Shown here: piece after piece, positions 1-13,400 of the stretch
Position numbering within the stretch: position 1 is the first letter of the stretch
Layout of the letters: every line of letters starts with the position of its first letter
DNA from: Agrostemma githago
Taxonomy: Eukaryota > Streptophyta > Magnoliopsida > Caryophyllales > Caryophyllaceae
Reading direction: 5' to 3'
Length of the DNA: 64,000 nucleotides
Assembly: GCA_958450325.1 (NCBI GenBank)
Contig: OY288257.1
Span: 4,979,873-5,043,872, forward strand
Made by a program: the position numbers and the translations under genes
The notes under the pieces: model-generated
The model's input: the letters and a program-made list of their open reading frames with translations, nothing else
What the model was told of the DNA's origin: nothing
Databases searched by the model: none

Positions 1-49
1 CAACTCAAAGAGGAGTTCCTAAAAATAAAATTTAGGAAAATTAACTTAC

Positions 50-3000
50 CGCTTTGGCAACTATCTCAGCACTGTGCACCACCTCAACTTTGGCTTCAAA
101 CAATACCCATGCCCACTTGTCACTATAAATCCCATCCGCAACATATGGAACACCCTCTTTCTGGTATCTGGAGGCTTCCACCCAGGTTTTACCGCCATCA
201 ATTGATATATCTACTCTTTCAATTCCTCGCCCACCCCCTGATACTGCATACCCCTTGACAGTCACCTACATCTCATTTGGGTAAAAGAAAGACTTGAGGT
301 ACTGTGTTTCGGAGTTATGCACCTATCTCGAATACTGAATGTAATAAAATGAATAAAAAGGAAAGGATCCATGGTTCAATTTGCAGAATTTTCTATCATA
401 GCTTCCTTGCTCAAGGGATAAGTTAAAAGGGTTACATCCAGCACTCAATGTCACAATGCCTTGAAATTATACAAAGCTACATGAATTTCGAACCATGGAT
501 ATTTGACCGTTCGGACCCGAGTATCAGGAAAGAGTTGGACCCTTGAAGGAAGCCAGACTATATATACTTTTCCTAGGTGAAAGAACGGAAATTTATCCAT
601 TGTAATGATATGAATCATGAACTGGACACTAAATACAAGTATCATGCAGTGATATTACAGTATTCAACGAAAGATGTGAAGATTGTCACTCACATACCCC
701 TGAGTTCAACACTATACTTATCAAATTTTATGCTCATAAAACTTTTGTCTACGATCTGTTATTAGGACATGTGAAAGTATCGCATAAACTGTTCACATAG
801 ACGTACAAATATTGTCCAGTGGAGATCGAGTGGGAGTGTAAATTACCTGTCCATCCTTCAAAATGTTGGAGTCTTCTAGGGAACAGATGACACACTGTCA
901 CATAAAAAACTGTCAGTTTCTAAAGAAGAAACTTAAAGAAACTGCATCACAAACCAATCTGGGTTTTGGTTTCCTAGAGAGTAAAAAATCACACTATTGG
1001 TTGGCTTTGGACTTCGAAATTGTAATGTCATAAAACAAACACTTGAAGCTTTCATGAGCAATCTCATTCGCAAAGAAAAAAGAAAAGAAAAGTAAATCTC
1101 TGGCGAAAGTGGAGCACTTAGGACCCCGACTCTACAGCAACTTCAAAAAGAAAACAAAAAATTAATATAGAATGAGAAGTAATAAGTTCAACGGGATTAG
1201 CACACACAAAACATATCTATAAGCTTTTTGCTACTAGTACACAAATTTGTTTTGGTAGAATACTTGTACAAAAACCTACTGTATAAACATATCAGTCACC
1301 AAACCCAACTACCTGAACAGGGAAATCCATTTGAGGCCTCCTGCTAGACCAATTTATATTATCCCAATTAACTGAAGGAGGAAACATTTTATAATCCTTT
1401 TGCATGAAGAACCCCTGTTGATACAACCAAAAAAACAGGCCATCAAGTGCACCAGTACAAAACCTATACTATCAGTTAAAGAAAGTCAAGCATCGGCCAA
1501 CCTGACATTCTTCGGCAATCACACCAATAGAATCCAGCCATTTCACAGAGCGTGCACCTATCACACCAGGGACAACCACACGTAATGGATAGCCATGATC
1601 CCTGTTTAGAGGCTACCATAACATTCAAGAAACAGGAAAATTGAGTTAGAGTAGAAAACACAATTCCTACATTCGACAACAATCAGCTTTGGACATGACA
1701 TCAAGTAGAAGATACTTGAACATAATAACCAGGAGCACAATCAACGATTAATAATCAAAGAAACATCTATAGGACACTCCATTAATAGAAGGCGTGTCTT
1801 CGTTTTTTCATCAACTATCGATTTTCTCACACCACTGGAACTTTCAGGGAGTATCAATCCAAAGTGTATTCATATAAATGACAGCGAGAACATAAGCTTA
1901 AATCACCAACTGAGACAGATACAAAAATGCTGACATATTCAATATTTTAGGTTTATACTGAATCCAGGGAAGGGGAAAGGATACGGCCTCATCTACCCAT
2001 TTTCTTTGTATATTTAACTAATACCTTTAAACATCCATAGATAATCAATTTTTCGTAAAGGTGTCAAGCTCTTCGATTAACTATGTAAATCCCAAGAAAT
2101 GTATCCAATGCAATTTGTAATACAGAGGTCAGGTCCTGAACTCTTAGATGAAAATTGAATAATTGGATATTTGAAGTGAGGTGAGAGAGGAACACCAGTT
2201 AGTCCTATTGACATACCAAACAAATGTTTAATTCACAATCAAGGCAGAGCTTACCTCTCCATTCATTTCATAGGCAATTAACACATCGTCTTCGGGATTA
2301 GTTGCTTGGATTAATGGGATTGATGCCTTGTAAGGTCCTCCATTCTCCTCCTGTTTAATTTAAGATAATGACGGATTTGTTAATCAAGTAGCTTTAAGAG
2401 CAAGATCAAAGTCCAACGAAACGCACACTTAGTCGCATTACAATAAAGGGAAGGGGGTATTTGAACCTGGACCTATTGTCCACAATGCCTCCAATCTTCT
2501 AGCTTGTGTGAATGCATAAACAAAATGAAGGCCCAAAATCCAGGAAAATAGAGGCAAAAGAACGCTCTCACCTTGCATCTGTCCACACTAACGAATTCAA
2601 CATGCTTTCCACCGCTTGACGTAGCACTTGACAGCTTAGGAATACCAACAAGTTCAAGCACATCCGCCAATTTGGCTCCACTCCATACAGCTGAGAACAT
2701 TAGCCCAAGTGTAACAACAGTGGTTTAATAACTAAGTAATTACCAGCAAATAGAGGGAGGGAACGAAATGAGCAGAACAGAAAAACCTACACTAGGGTTA
2801 TTTTATATAAGCAATATCTCATCTTAACTGTATAATCTATAGAGATACATCATACATGACAATGACTAAGCTTCTATACTTCTTTTTCAAATTCAGCAGC
2901 TGATATATGTCCCTTGTAAACTATAGTTAATTTAGTACTTGAAAAATACTTTGTACTGCATAAGAGTAACATAAAAGGGTGTGGTATAGAAACCCAGATT

Positions 3001-4727
3001 ATATTATTTACTTGAATGAAAAGTTCCTACCATTTCCAATAGCAGAAACATCCCAACCAACTCCTCTTACTTTCTGTACTTTGCTCATCGCTGTCCTGCG
3101 ATTTCCTGCACACTACAATGTCAAAAAAGAATAGTCTAATCCGTCAGCTTTATTGTTTCTACCAAATGTGGTCACAAATTGCATGGCACAAACAGAAACA
3201 TCAAATATTGACCAGAACACTAAGGGGCGTACCAACCTGTAAAGTGGCTGCAATTGTATATTTTGGAAGGTTCCTGGCATAAAGAAAACAGCAAGCTGTG
3301 ATCTTCAACTTGTAGAATGTTAAGAAAAGATAAATTTATCGAGGTTAGGTTTATGAGGCCAGAGACGTACAGAAGAGTTCAATAGCAACTACTTCGTACT
3401 AACTATTAGGCCCTACAGTGAACTTATTTGGGGCTAAGCTTAACTCACCAAAATTGAATGGGGCTGAATTGACTAAGACAACTAAACTTAACTTAACTGG
3501 GCTTAACATAACTGAAATGAGCTCAAAATAAGATAAAAAGAACATGACCTTACTCTACAGCCTATACGGACACTAATAAGACAACTCTTCAGAGAAGATT
3601 TAAACCCTGCTAACCTGATGTCTTTCATTGTTAGCTCCTTTTGCATTTTCACTAATCCAGTAACAGAGAGACGGTATCTGCATAACCAGATAGAATACAC
3701 AGTATAAGAGCATTAAACAGTAAGATATCAAGGCAGCATTAAAGGCATAAGAGTCGCGATGACCTCTCGATGTCATCAACAACAGGTATGGGTCCATGAT
3801 TCCTCTTGTAAAACAAATCAACTGGAGTGACATAGGAAGATATGAGTGCAGATCGGTGTGGCTCTGCATTAAAGGGCTCCTGCCAGACATGAATGCACCG
3901 ATTACTACGGGTTCAAATATCAACTAAGTGGGAGCAAATCCAAATATGTGTAACTGATTATTAACATAACATACTGGCATATCGAATCGATTAATCAAAA
4001 GAAAATCGGGGATCACAATGGCTGATGCTACACAATACATTGAAAGTGACCAAGAGCAGACACGATGTGCAGAAGGGGTCACACTGGTTGTAAGAGAAGA
4101 TTGACAGCTAGATGGTGATGGAACTTTCGTGAAGTAATGCAAACTACTCTAATTAACAAACATTCTGGCACAGTATTAAGTCACAATCGATGACGATGGC
4201 CATATCAATGTTGTCATGGCTTCATCTCACTTGGTATTAGTACGGCAAATATCATCTTATAATCGATAAACTGTGATCATAATATCACCAAAAGAGTTCA
4301 TCATAAGCTACTAAGCAATTCATGGCTCGTCTCAATCATTTGTTTACCTTGGATCAAATATTCGATTTGGTTTCACCTTAGAAAGATGATCAGGTTCGTG
4401 AAAACTTCTAATTTACAGAAATTTAAAAAAAAAAAAAAAAAAATCATCAAAGATGTCAATGATGATGAGATGCAAGATGCGAGCAAAGAATCATTCATTC
4501 ATTCATTCATTCATTGAAGTGGGTAGAATTAGCAATGAATCAAGTGGTGATATCAAATCATTAGTGATGAATAATAGGTACTATAATCAGGCAGAATGAT
4601 GATGAAATTACAGAAAAGAAAAAACAATATAGGATTGAATTAGGAGAGGAACCTTGGAATTGATTTGAAGGGTAGGGTTTCGCGGTGGTTCACGGGAGTA
4701 GTCGGAAGGCGCCCTCAATCCCGGCAT
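50..4727 (-). CDS. SO: Plant sulfite oxidase (partial, last exon outside window)
   Basis: Molybdenum-cofactor enzyme that oxidises sulfite to sulfate; the plant form is haem-free and peroxisomal. Eleven coding exons on the minus strand: 4653-4727, 3764-3879, 3615-3677, 3237-3273, 3031-3112, 2572-2690, 2255-2350, 1502-1612, 1313-1414, 847-894, 50-265; all junctions are GT-AG and the phases close. They encode 355 codons against about 390 in the family, so only a last exon of some 38 codons (with the expected PTS1 peroxisomal signal) lies beyond base 1. The start is ATG at 4727, giving MPGLRAPSDYSREPPRNP. The Mo-ligand cysteine is the first codon of exon 5, in the TLQ/CAGNRR context. Further signatures are GAKLADVLELVGIPKL, HVEFVSVDRCK and, in the C-terminal dimerisation domain, SGGGRGIERVDIS. 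No stop or frameshift seen. Upstream lie ATTC and CACT microsatellites. Identity is very secure. Confidence 0.95.
4491..4515. repeat. (ATTC)n microsatellite
   Basis: About six uninterrupted ATTC units inside the first coding intron of the sulfite oxidase gene. A run of about 17 A lies just before it on the plus strand (near 4425-4441). Likely length-polymorphic. Confidence 0.9.
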
Positions 4728-4739
4728 TTTTAGTTCCTT

Positions 4740-4757
4740 CACTCACTCACTCACTCA
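4740..4757. repeat. (CACT)n microsatellite just upstream of the sulfite oxidase ATG
   Basis: Four and a half CACT units 13 bases upstream of the minus-strand ATG at 4727, so probably in the 5' UTR. On the sense strand it reads as a (AGTG)n tract. Confidence 0.85.
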
Positions 4758-5089
4758 ATTCCGACTTATCGTATGTTCTGTTGTCTACGCTACACTTATA
4801 CGGACCCGTATGTTTAAAGATTCAAAATGTGGTTCGGGACGATAAATTGGACCCGTTTTGACTTTTGATGAATCAGACCGGATATATATTGGTTCGGTTA
4901 CTAAGATACTTTTGGAGGTGATTGATCTATGTGTCTTATTTGTATAAGTGAACATCCATTTGATTATTGTCTTTTTTTTTCCGTTTGTGATGTGTTGTAT
5001 TGAATTCATATTTAACTACAATCGGTGAACGAAATGTCTTTTGGAAAACTACATATTTCGGATCATTAATACGAAAATTTGTCATTTAA
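4758..5089. other. Upstream region of sulfite oxidase, no gene seen
   Basis: AT-rich sequence that should carry the minus-strand promoter of sulfite oxidase. I see no long ORF with family resemblance and no clear TATA box. Confidence 0.5.
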
Positions 5090-5560
5090 CTTGAGTTTCT
5101 CTTTTGGTGGAAATTATCTTTGAAAGCCCGAAATGAATTCGATTTGATCCATGAAAACAAGATATCGGAAGTCTTTTTTTTTTTGCCACAGGTGAAAACG
5201 ATGTTTACATCATAGTTCGTGCTCCAGATGCTAAGTCGTATCATGAATATCATTGATAATGCGTCCAAGCTCATGCCTGGAATGATCTTGCCTGTCGATC
5301 ATATCCAAGAGGGTAAGACAGTCGGTGCTAATAATGACATAGATATAGCTCAGGTGAAGAGCCCACTTCATTTCATGGATAACTGCAATTCCTTCGGCAC
5401 AAGTTGGTGAATGGGCAAAGGAAAGAAGATGTCGAGCAGCCAATAAGCTGCTTAGAGGAAGAAAAAGCAACCCAACCTCCAGAGGCGTGAAAAGTCTCAC
5501 TCCATGATGCGTCAACATTTAATTGAAGCGTTAATAGGTTGAGCTAAATCCAGTCTTGAT
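5090..5560 (-). pseudogene. Relic of a plant RNase H-like domain (RVT_3 type, LINE-derived)
   Basis: Read on the minus strand, an RNase H start (LNVDASW, with the catalytic Asp, then GGWVAFSSS) lies near 5525-5440 in one frame. The rest of the domain (FAHSPTCAEGIAVIHEMKWA, VIISTDCLTLLDMI, DHSRHELGRIINDI) lies at about 5450-5231 in another frame, so at least one frameshift separates them. The Glu and Asp of the RNase H centre are visible in AEGI and STDC. The tail towards 5090 is degraded. Plant genomes contain many such pieces, either LINE tails or stand-alone RNase H-like genes. No neighbouring reverse transcriptase was found, so this is a solitary fragment. Confidence 0.6.
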
Positions 5561-6420
5561 CAAGTCATTAAAATGATAAATGTGAGGTAATCAAAAGGTT
5601 AAAAGTGTAATACTTCATAATTTTTTTCCGGTTCATCTAATGACGTGTTAACTAACTTGACTTTTATAGTAATGTAATGCATGTGCACACGAAAGACGTT
5701 GAAGCATCTTACTGCTGTTACTCCGTATTATTTACCCGCAGTGCACTATGACATTTAAGAGAGAAGCGCAACGTGGAGCACGATGCTTCATCGTCTACGC
5801 TTCATTGTAATCGGTGTTCATATCTCACATTCAACAAACACGTCAGGCTAATAATACATCATTGCTTTAATAGTCAAAATTACAACGTGGATATCGAGTT
5901 ATCGTTTGAAGATCTCACGCTTCATTCATCCCAGATCTAATCTCACCTTGATTCATATACACTCAAGACCTGTAAGTAATCATGTTACTGAATAACATTA
6001 ACAGTAAAACGATACACATTCTTCTTTCCTACCGACCCTGTTTTACAAAATCGTATAACAAAATCTAATAATTACAAGTATAGACTCACTTAATCGAGGT
6101 ATTCGCCGATCAAAGGTCAAACATCACAAATTGACAACCAATTATCCACATCAAATTACATTTTTTTTTTTTTTTTGTTTTCAAAATAACATATCAAATC
6201 TAATAGATTCATAATCTAACAAGATGGGGGTAGCTTTTATTGAAGATATCTCTTCTCATCTCATGAATCATGATACACCCAAACTCGAAAGCCATAAATG
6301 AAGGCCCAATGGAATCAATAGACTTAGACCAAAGTGGAGTGAGTGGTTCAGTCCTAGTCCTAGTCCTAACCAAAGACTTCATTTTGCTTCCAGTACTTGT
6401 AATAAATCAATCACCAAAAC
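5561..6420. other. Intergenic / VIP2 upstream region
   Basis: AT-rich intergenic sequence between the RNase H relic and the VIP2 transcription unit. It contains one TACTCCGTA word (5719-5727) and a T-run near 6161-6177. No coding sequence recognised. Confidence 0.6.
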
Positions 6421-7412
6421 TTCATCGTCACTATACCGTAAGCAAAGCGGAAGCAGCAACATCAATTTTTTCCCTCTACATTCAATTCCCTAAATTGAAT
6501 CTTTCTTCTATTTCTTCTTTTGCCCTAATCTGGGTATGTTTTCCTCCTCTATTCCCCCAATTTTACTTTACTTTGTTATCGTCAAATGCATATCATAAAT
6601 CCACCTTTTTTGTTTTTTCCCTTAGTAATTGTGGGTTTTTATTCGTTTTTTTATATTCGCGGTTTTTGATAGATTCCTTCATTTGTCTGTTCTTCCTCCT
6701 TGTAATGTTCCTTTCGTTCTTCCTCACTTGATTTATTTACTTGATTCGTGCAGTAATTCTGCTGTATTTACTGCATATGGTGTTGCTAATTTTTACTGGG
6801 TTTTGTGTATCTATGAGTGCTGGTTGTTTAATGGGTTGATGTTGTACTAATAATGCTCGATTGTTAAAGATATGTAAATTGATCATAGAAGTAAACATTT
6901 ACTGGTAATTTAATTTTGTAAGGGTAAGTGTGGATTCTGGGATTTCACAGATTCTCAGGTGAGACGGTCTCACGCGTTAGTAAACCCAATATAATGACTG
7001 TATGGAGATCTACTGGTGATTTCACATGTCCGGATGGTGATTTGTTTGACTGCGTAAGACGGTTTTACGGTGTCATATTTACCATAAGGGGCACAACAAA
7101 AATTGATAATTACTTTCACAAGAGTAGTTTGGTAAAAAACGGGGTAGTGGTTTTAGAATAATGTTAATGTAAAACCGTTGTATACAAATATGTGTGTCCA
7201 TCTATGTTACTCCATTTTTGCCGAGCGTGTTCCATTTTTGTTTGTCTTTGTTATGCACGACTATTTTTTACTTATATGGTTGATTTTTTATTTTTTTTCC
7301 CCATTCTCCATCCCTTCAATGCTTTAGGGTTTGTGTCCAAAATAAGGGATAAAGAGATCATTACGTCGTGCTCAATAAGCTTGGCGGAGGATTTATTGTT
7401 GCAGTGCAGGGA

Positions 7413-7427
7413 ATGATTTTTGATTGA
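7413..7427 (+). promoter_or_regulatory. Possible 4-codon uORF upstream of VIP2
   Basis: The VIP2 leader appears to contain an intron: donor after 6533 (TCTG/GGTATG) and acceptor at about 7404 or 7409 (TTGTTGCAG). If so, the exon carrying the main start has an ATG at 7413 followed by ATT TTT GAT TGA, ending 16 bases before the VIP2 ATG at 7444. It exists in the mRNA only if this acceptor is used. The effect on translation is unknown. Confidence 0.35.
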
Positions 7428-7443
7428 CATCCTGATATTTTCA

Positions 7444-10400
7444 ATGTCGGGCGTACTTAATGTATGTATTTCTTTCTATGTTCTTTCTATCTTCTACACA
7501 TGGTTACCGAATTCCCTTGGGTACCCAGCAAATCGCGAATCGTTACTGAGCAAATTCTATTATGTCGCTCACTAAAAGTACACAACACATATTCTATAAG
7601 AGCAAATCATGAATCTGTAAGGGTGTATCCGTAGCGGGATCTGGTAACCATGGTTCTACGCATGTAGCGTTTTTATTTGAACTCTTTGCCTCATTGTTGC
7701 GCTTCTAGAAGCATAGTGTTCTCCTGTTAGGGATTGAGCGTGATAATAGAATTCAAATGAACTAGAAAATGAAGGAGAGAAATGGTTGACTTAAGGCGTA
7801 AATGAGGATATGAAGGTAATAATCACCTCTTTAGGTTTTTTTTAGCAAAAGATCAGATGAAATTGTGTTATAAACCTCTTGTCTCACTTCTCAGCAAAGT
7901 GGATGATGGGAATAGACAATTGTTAAGTTGTAGTTCATTGTGATTTTCATATCAAGGTTGTGCGTCGACTCATTTGTTGCTCCATATATCATCACATGGT
8001 AATTTTTACAAGGGATCTTTGCTCTTATGTGGTTCCTTCTAGTTGATGCTTAACCCTGGCGTTTGACATGCATCATATTTCTACTTGTAGTCTTCTTTAA
8101 ATGGATCGGCTACAAGTATAACAGATGGCACTGGGAGATCATTTGCCTCATCTTTCGCCGCACAACCTGGTGCTGGTGCTCCAGTATTTCATCACACCGG
8201 TGAGTATAATCTAGGTTTTGTGCTATTTAAATTCTCCTGATTCAGTGCTAATTTTATATGGTTCTACATGTAGGTATTCAAGGGCTTCATAACATGCACA
8301 CTAACTTCAATGTTCCCAGCATGGCTGGTTCACTTCCGTCACGAAATTCAGCAATAAACGGTGTACCTTCAGGAGGGATGCAACAATCTAGTGGAAATCT
8401 TCTTGCAGGACGGTTTGGGCCAAGTAATATATCAGATCCTCTTTCCCAGGTATTGTGTTATCTTCCATTTGGTGTCTTCTTCATACACTTTTACTCGAAT
8501 TCCTAGAGATAGTCTGTTCATATTATCTGTTTGTAGAATCAATTGTACGAATGAACCTGATTTGCTGACAACCTAGCAATATTAGTTAATTGGTCTTTCT
8601 TCTGTAGATTACTCATGGTGTCTCACATGGGCATTCTGGAATGACGAATAGAGGAGGTATGAGCATTGTTGGAAGCCCTGGCTATAGTAACAGCACTAAT
8701 GTTGGTGGTTCCATTCATGGGGTTCTTCCGACATCCGCTGCTGCTGGTAACCGTGGAGCTATCTCAGGCATTGGTGTGTCACCTATGTTGGGAAATGCGG
8801 GCTCTCGAATCACAAGTTCAATGGGAAACATTGTGGGCTCTGGCAACATTGGAAGAAATATGAGTTCTGGTGGGGGATTATCTGTGCCTGGCCTTTCTTC
8901 TCGTCTGAACTTTACTTCCAATAGTGGCTCCGGAAATTCAGGTTTGCAAGGACCAAATGGATTAATGGGTGGCGTTCTTCAACAAGGTATATATATATAC
9001 GAAGTATATTTTATTCTTTTATGTCGATAAAAACAAACGTAATAGATCATTGTAACACTAAATTTCTATGTTCTATTTGTCGGCATAACTCTGGTAATCG
9101 TTTGCCATCATTTTGCTCCTGTTTTTGTTCTTTCATTATGCATTTGTTCCTTGGACTTACTATATAACAACTGCCGAGCAACTATGAAATCAGCGAAGAT
9201 TTGAAACGACAGTAAGAAAATTTATATTTAGTTTGTGGAACCGGAGTAAGAAAATTTATACCGAGTAGAAATCCTATTCGCTGTGTCAGGTTATTCTCGG
9301 CAGTAGCCCCAAGAAGGTTTGGGTCTCTTGATCGAGATGTGGTGAAGTAACTTCGTGATATGTGACATCACTTGCATGCTTGCGATTTTGTGCCTTACAT
9401 CTTGGATCCACTTAAAGCATTCTTAACTCTGGTACACTTTTTTTTGAAGATTCCTTCCATAAAAAAATTCTTCCATTCAAGAGACTCCATGCTGTAGTAT
9501 GGTATGGTGGGTCGTTAATCATGTGTTGAACCCTGTCTAAAATTAGCTTGTTAGCTAGTGTAAATGACGCTATTATATATGTTATGACATTTTGACCAGA
9601 GTAGAGTTTTAGAAGTATATAGCCACTTAGCCAGGGGTTTATGCGAACGTGTATGATGAAATAATCAAGGGGAATTTAAAGAAAGTCCAACGTTTCCTGG
9701 GGGTTGGTTATTTATTTTATCTTAATCAATTTTTTTTCACTTTTCTCTCGCTTCTCATCCTTTTTTTATTTGTCGGAAATCGATTCTATGATACTTTTTC
9801 TGATGTTTTGTAGTATTGTACTCCATTATACGGAGTATATTTTTTTAAAATTTTAATTTATCTCCGTCCTTTTACTGCTTTCCCATTTCATATTGACGGT
9901 TCCATGTGACGATCCACGTTAGCAGACCCCAAATAGGCAAATACTATTGAGGCTACTTCAATTGCAGTTGGTTCATGCCCATAGTTTGTCATGGCTTGTA
10001 TTTGTTCAATTTCCGGAGCCAAGGATGTTTTATTCTTTGGTCCTGGAATGAAAAATGGCTCAAAAACTGGTTGGCTTCTGGTTGGATTCGGTCAATGCAA
10101 CTTCCACTATGTTGATCTAAAAACATTGAGCATGCATCTGACAACCCCTTAATTCGCGATGGCTGGGAGGCGAGAGCCTTTTAACTTTTAAGGCACTGGG
10201 GTCATGTTACTGTAGTGGGATCAGTAGCAACGAATTTTTTGATATCCATTGTGCATCAATTGCCATGTATAGTAGGCTTGAAAATCACTAAAAAGTGACT
10301 GTATTTGGTTTCAGCATCTCCTCAGGTACTTTCGATGCTCGGGAACTCTTATGTATCTGGAGGAAACCTATTATCCCAGAACCATGGTCAAGCTGTTAAT

Positions 10401-13400
10401 AGTCTCAGTTCAAGGGCAATGCTACATGACATGAACTCCAATGATACACCTTTTGCAATGGACGATTTTCCTTCTTTAGGAAGTCGACCTAACTCTGCTG
10501 GAGCGCCTCAAGGGCAGATAGGTAACATGGAGACCTTATATTTATCTTTTCTCGGTAGTTTTTCTGGTGCATTTTGGTGTACTTGGGGCCTGAGAGACAA
10601 ACATTATGTCAGGTTCAATGAGAAAACAAGGTCTTGGTGGTCCCATAGGTCAACGGAACCAAGAATTCAGCATCCAGAATGAAGATTTTCCTGCTTTACC
10701 TGGATTTAAAGGTCAGAAATTGTTGAAGTTCTCTTTCAAAAAGCATGTAATGAAATAATTGCATCTGATGGTAATTGTAGAACAGTTGTCCATGACAGGG
10801 GGATTTTTTTTTTCTTACGCTCCCAAATTTAAGTTAAAAGTATGATTAACATGAAAACCTAAGGACCAAGCTTGAACAAGGAGACATATGAGAGATTAAG
10901 ATGGCGTATCGAGAATCATTTTCTAAGTCCATATCTCTCATTACTAATGCGCTGGTACTGGTTTTGTTGGAAAATATTGTTGTCTTCATGTTGCTATTAT
11001 TGTTATGCATTCACATGCATGTAGGTGGAAGTGTAGATTTTGGGATGGATTTTCGTCAAAAAGATCAACTTCAGGACAACGTATCCATGATGCAGTCTCA
11101 GAATTTTTCGGTGAGTAATTTGTACTCAACGAGATACCTCCTACCTCCATGTGAATGTTCTTACGCTAGGAAGGCATCATGTACAGATGGGAAGATCTTC
11201 TGGTTTCACTCTAGGGGGCTCATACTCATCTCATCAACAGCAGCACCAGCAGCAGCATATGCCATCAGTCAGTGGTAGCAGCGATTCATTTACATCTGCA
11301 AATAACCAAAGACTTCTACAGTCACATGGATCAGACATGTTCCCATCCTCAAATTCAACGTTTCATATTCAGGTGCATTAAGACAAGTCACTATAGTTAA
11401 TTTCCGTCCATGCCTAAATTCACTTTCTTAAGCGACCATTTATTTTGCTCATTATTTAAGGAAAACTATTATGGATCATAATATTCAACTTTGCTCTTTT
11501 GCCCCATAATAACCCCAATCACTCAGTCTCTCACATGCTCGCACTGTTACTTCCCTCATATCTGAACAATCTGCCACCTCCACCACCATGCCATATTACT
11601 TGAAACTGCTAGCCACCTCTTCCACTCCGGGAAACCGGAAAATGGTCACTTGTCCCACCACTGGAAGTCTGGAACTGGTAGTTGCCAGTGACCTAAACTG
11701 TCAGTGCCCAAGCATATGACCACCAACTTATTACCATCATTTGAAGCGCATAATTCAACATTTATTACACTGAGGGGGTGGGGAGGTCATATATGCGGAG
11801 TGAGAATGGAAGTTTTGGGGGTGATTAACGAGGTAGTCAGGTGGCGGAGATTGAGTTGAGGGTGAGATGGTGATTTGGATGAACAACAATGGGGTGGTTG
11901 CTGAAGTTGGCTTGTGGGCATGGTTAGGCGATGCGATCTCATTGTGTTGGTGCCTGGTGGCCTTGTCTGTTGGCGGGGGAGGTGGTAAGCATGCTGGTGC
12001 TGGGTGGGCCAATGGTGATGTTGATGGAAGGAAGTGGTTCTTGAAGGTGGGATCACAGGTAGAAGGTTAAAGGGAATGTAAAGGGGGTAGAACCTAAAAT
12101 TTACCACACAAGAAAATGTATCGAATTGAATAAATATCCTAGAAAGGAATATGTATCGAATTGGTTGATAAGAGTGAGTACATGGCATTAGTTGCTGGTT
12201 TTTATTGCCCACCTCGAATGGACAAGGATCCTGGCAAATATGTTAATCTAGAGGTGTTTGTATGTGATACTCCCTCCTTTTCACTAACATCTTCCTTTTT
12301 TTTTTGTCTTTTCTTTAAGATCTTCCTCTTTCCTTTCTAATACATAACACATGGCTAGTATTGTCTCATTTTTACCTCATTCAACCTCAACCACATATCT
12401 CCCTTCCCTAAAATTTTGTGCCCAAAAGTAACAAGAAAATCATAGTGAAAAGGAGAGAGTACTATGCAACAACTTCACAGAATAGCGTTCAGAACAACGC
12501 TGTCTGCCTAATTTCTAAACTTCATGTTTGAGAAAACAATGACATTACCCCAATGCCTTACGGGCCCTCATATTGTTTCCATACTTTTCAAATAGGTGCG
12601 CCATGAGCATTTCTTTTCCCCCGCTCTTTTAGTTACTATAAACAATGCCGTGTAGGCTGCTCTCATCCCTTCTGTGGATGAAGTAAACGCGTAGTATGTG
12701 TTGACATGATTCCTGAGAAACTTCTTAAAAGGTCTTCTGCAATTTAATAGATACTCTGAATATATAATATAAACTTATGCCACTTTAAGTTTTGTTGTAA
12801 TTATGGTAAGAATGTCACAGCCTTCCTCCAGGCAGATCTGTAATCTGTTGATGAACTGAAATTTGGTATACTTGACCACATGATCTTTTTTTTTGGGTTG
12901 GGGTGGGGCAAATTATATATTAGCTCTGAGGTACAATTGGTAGTCCTCTTGCCTCTAGTCTATAATAGACTCTTTAAAATCTGACCCGACCTAGCCAGTC
13001 TTTTAATGGTTGTGAACCTGTAAATCTTGGTCCACAACCCAAACCCCCAAAGACCAGTAGTTTCATGGGTTTGAACGTACCAAACCCGTCTTTTGATCCA
13101 CATGCATTGACCTTATATTATTACCAACTCATTCATCGTTGCCTTACGTTGTTTTTCCTAGCAGGGCAGCAGACCATCTGATAATAGCCTGAGGGGTATG
13201 AACAATATGAACAGTATATCTAGTGCGGCATCTTATGACCAGCGCATGCAGCAATATCAACAGCAAAGCCAGTCTCAGTTTCAGCTACGCCAAATGCCCA
13301 CAATGAACCAGTCATTTAGGGATCAGGGAGTCAAGTCTATTCAAGCTACACAACCTTCTCCTGATTCCTTTGGATTATTAGGCTTGTTAGGTGTCATAAG

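Noticed and set aside
6270..6731. 153-codon plus frame with Phe/Leu-rich end
   Set aside because: It spans the probable VIP2 leader exon and the pyrimidine-rich leader intron; the hydrophobic tail is T-rich intron sequence.
11755..12212. His/Pro/Thr-rich minus-strand frames of 85 and 141 codons
   Set aside because: They lie inside VIP2 intron 8, are of low complexity and have no recognisable domain.
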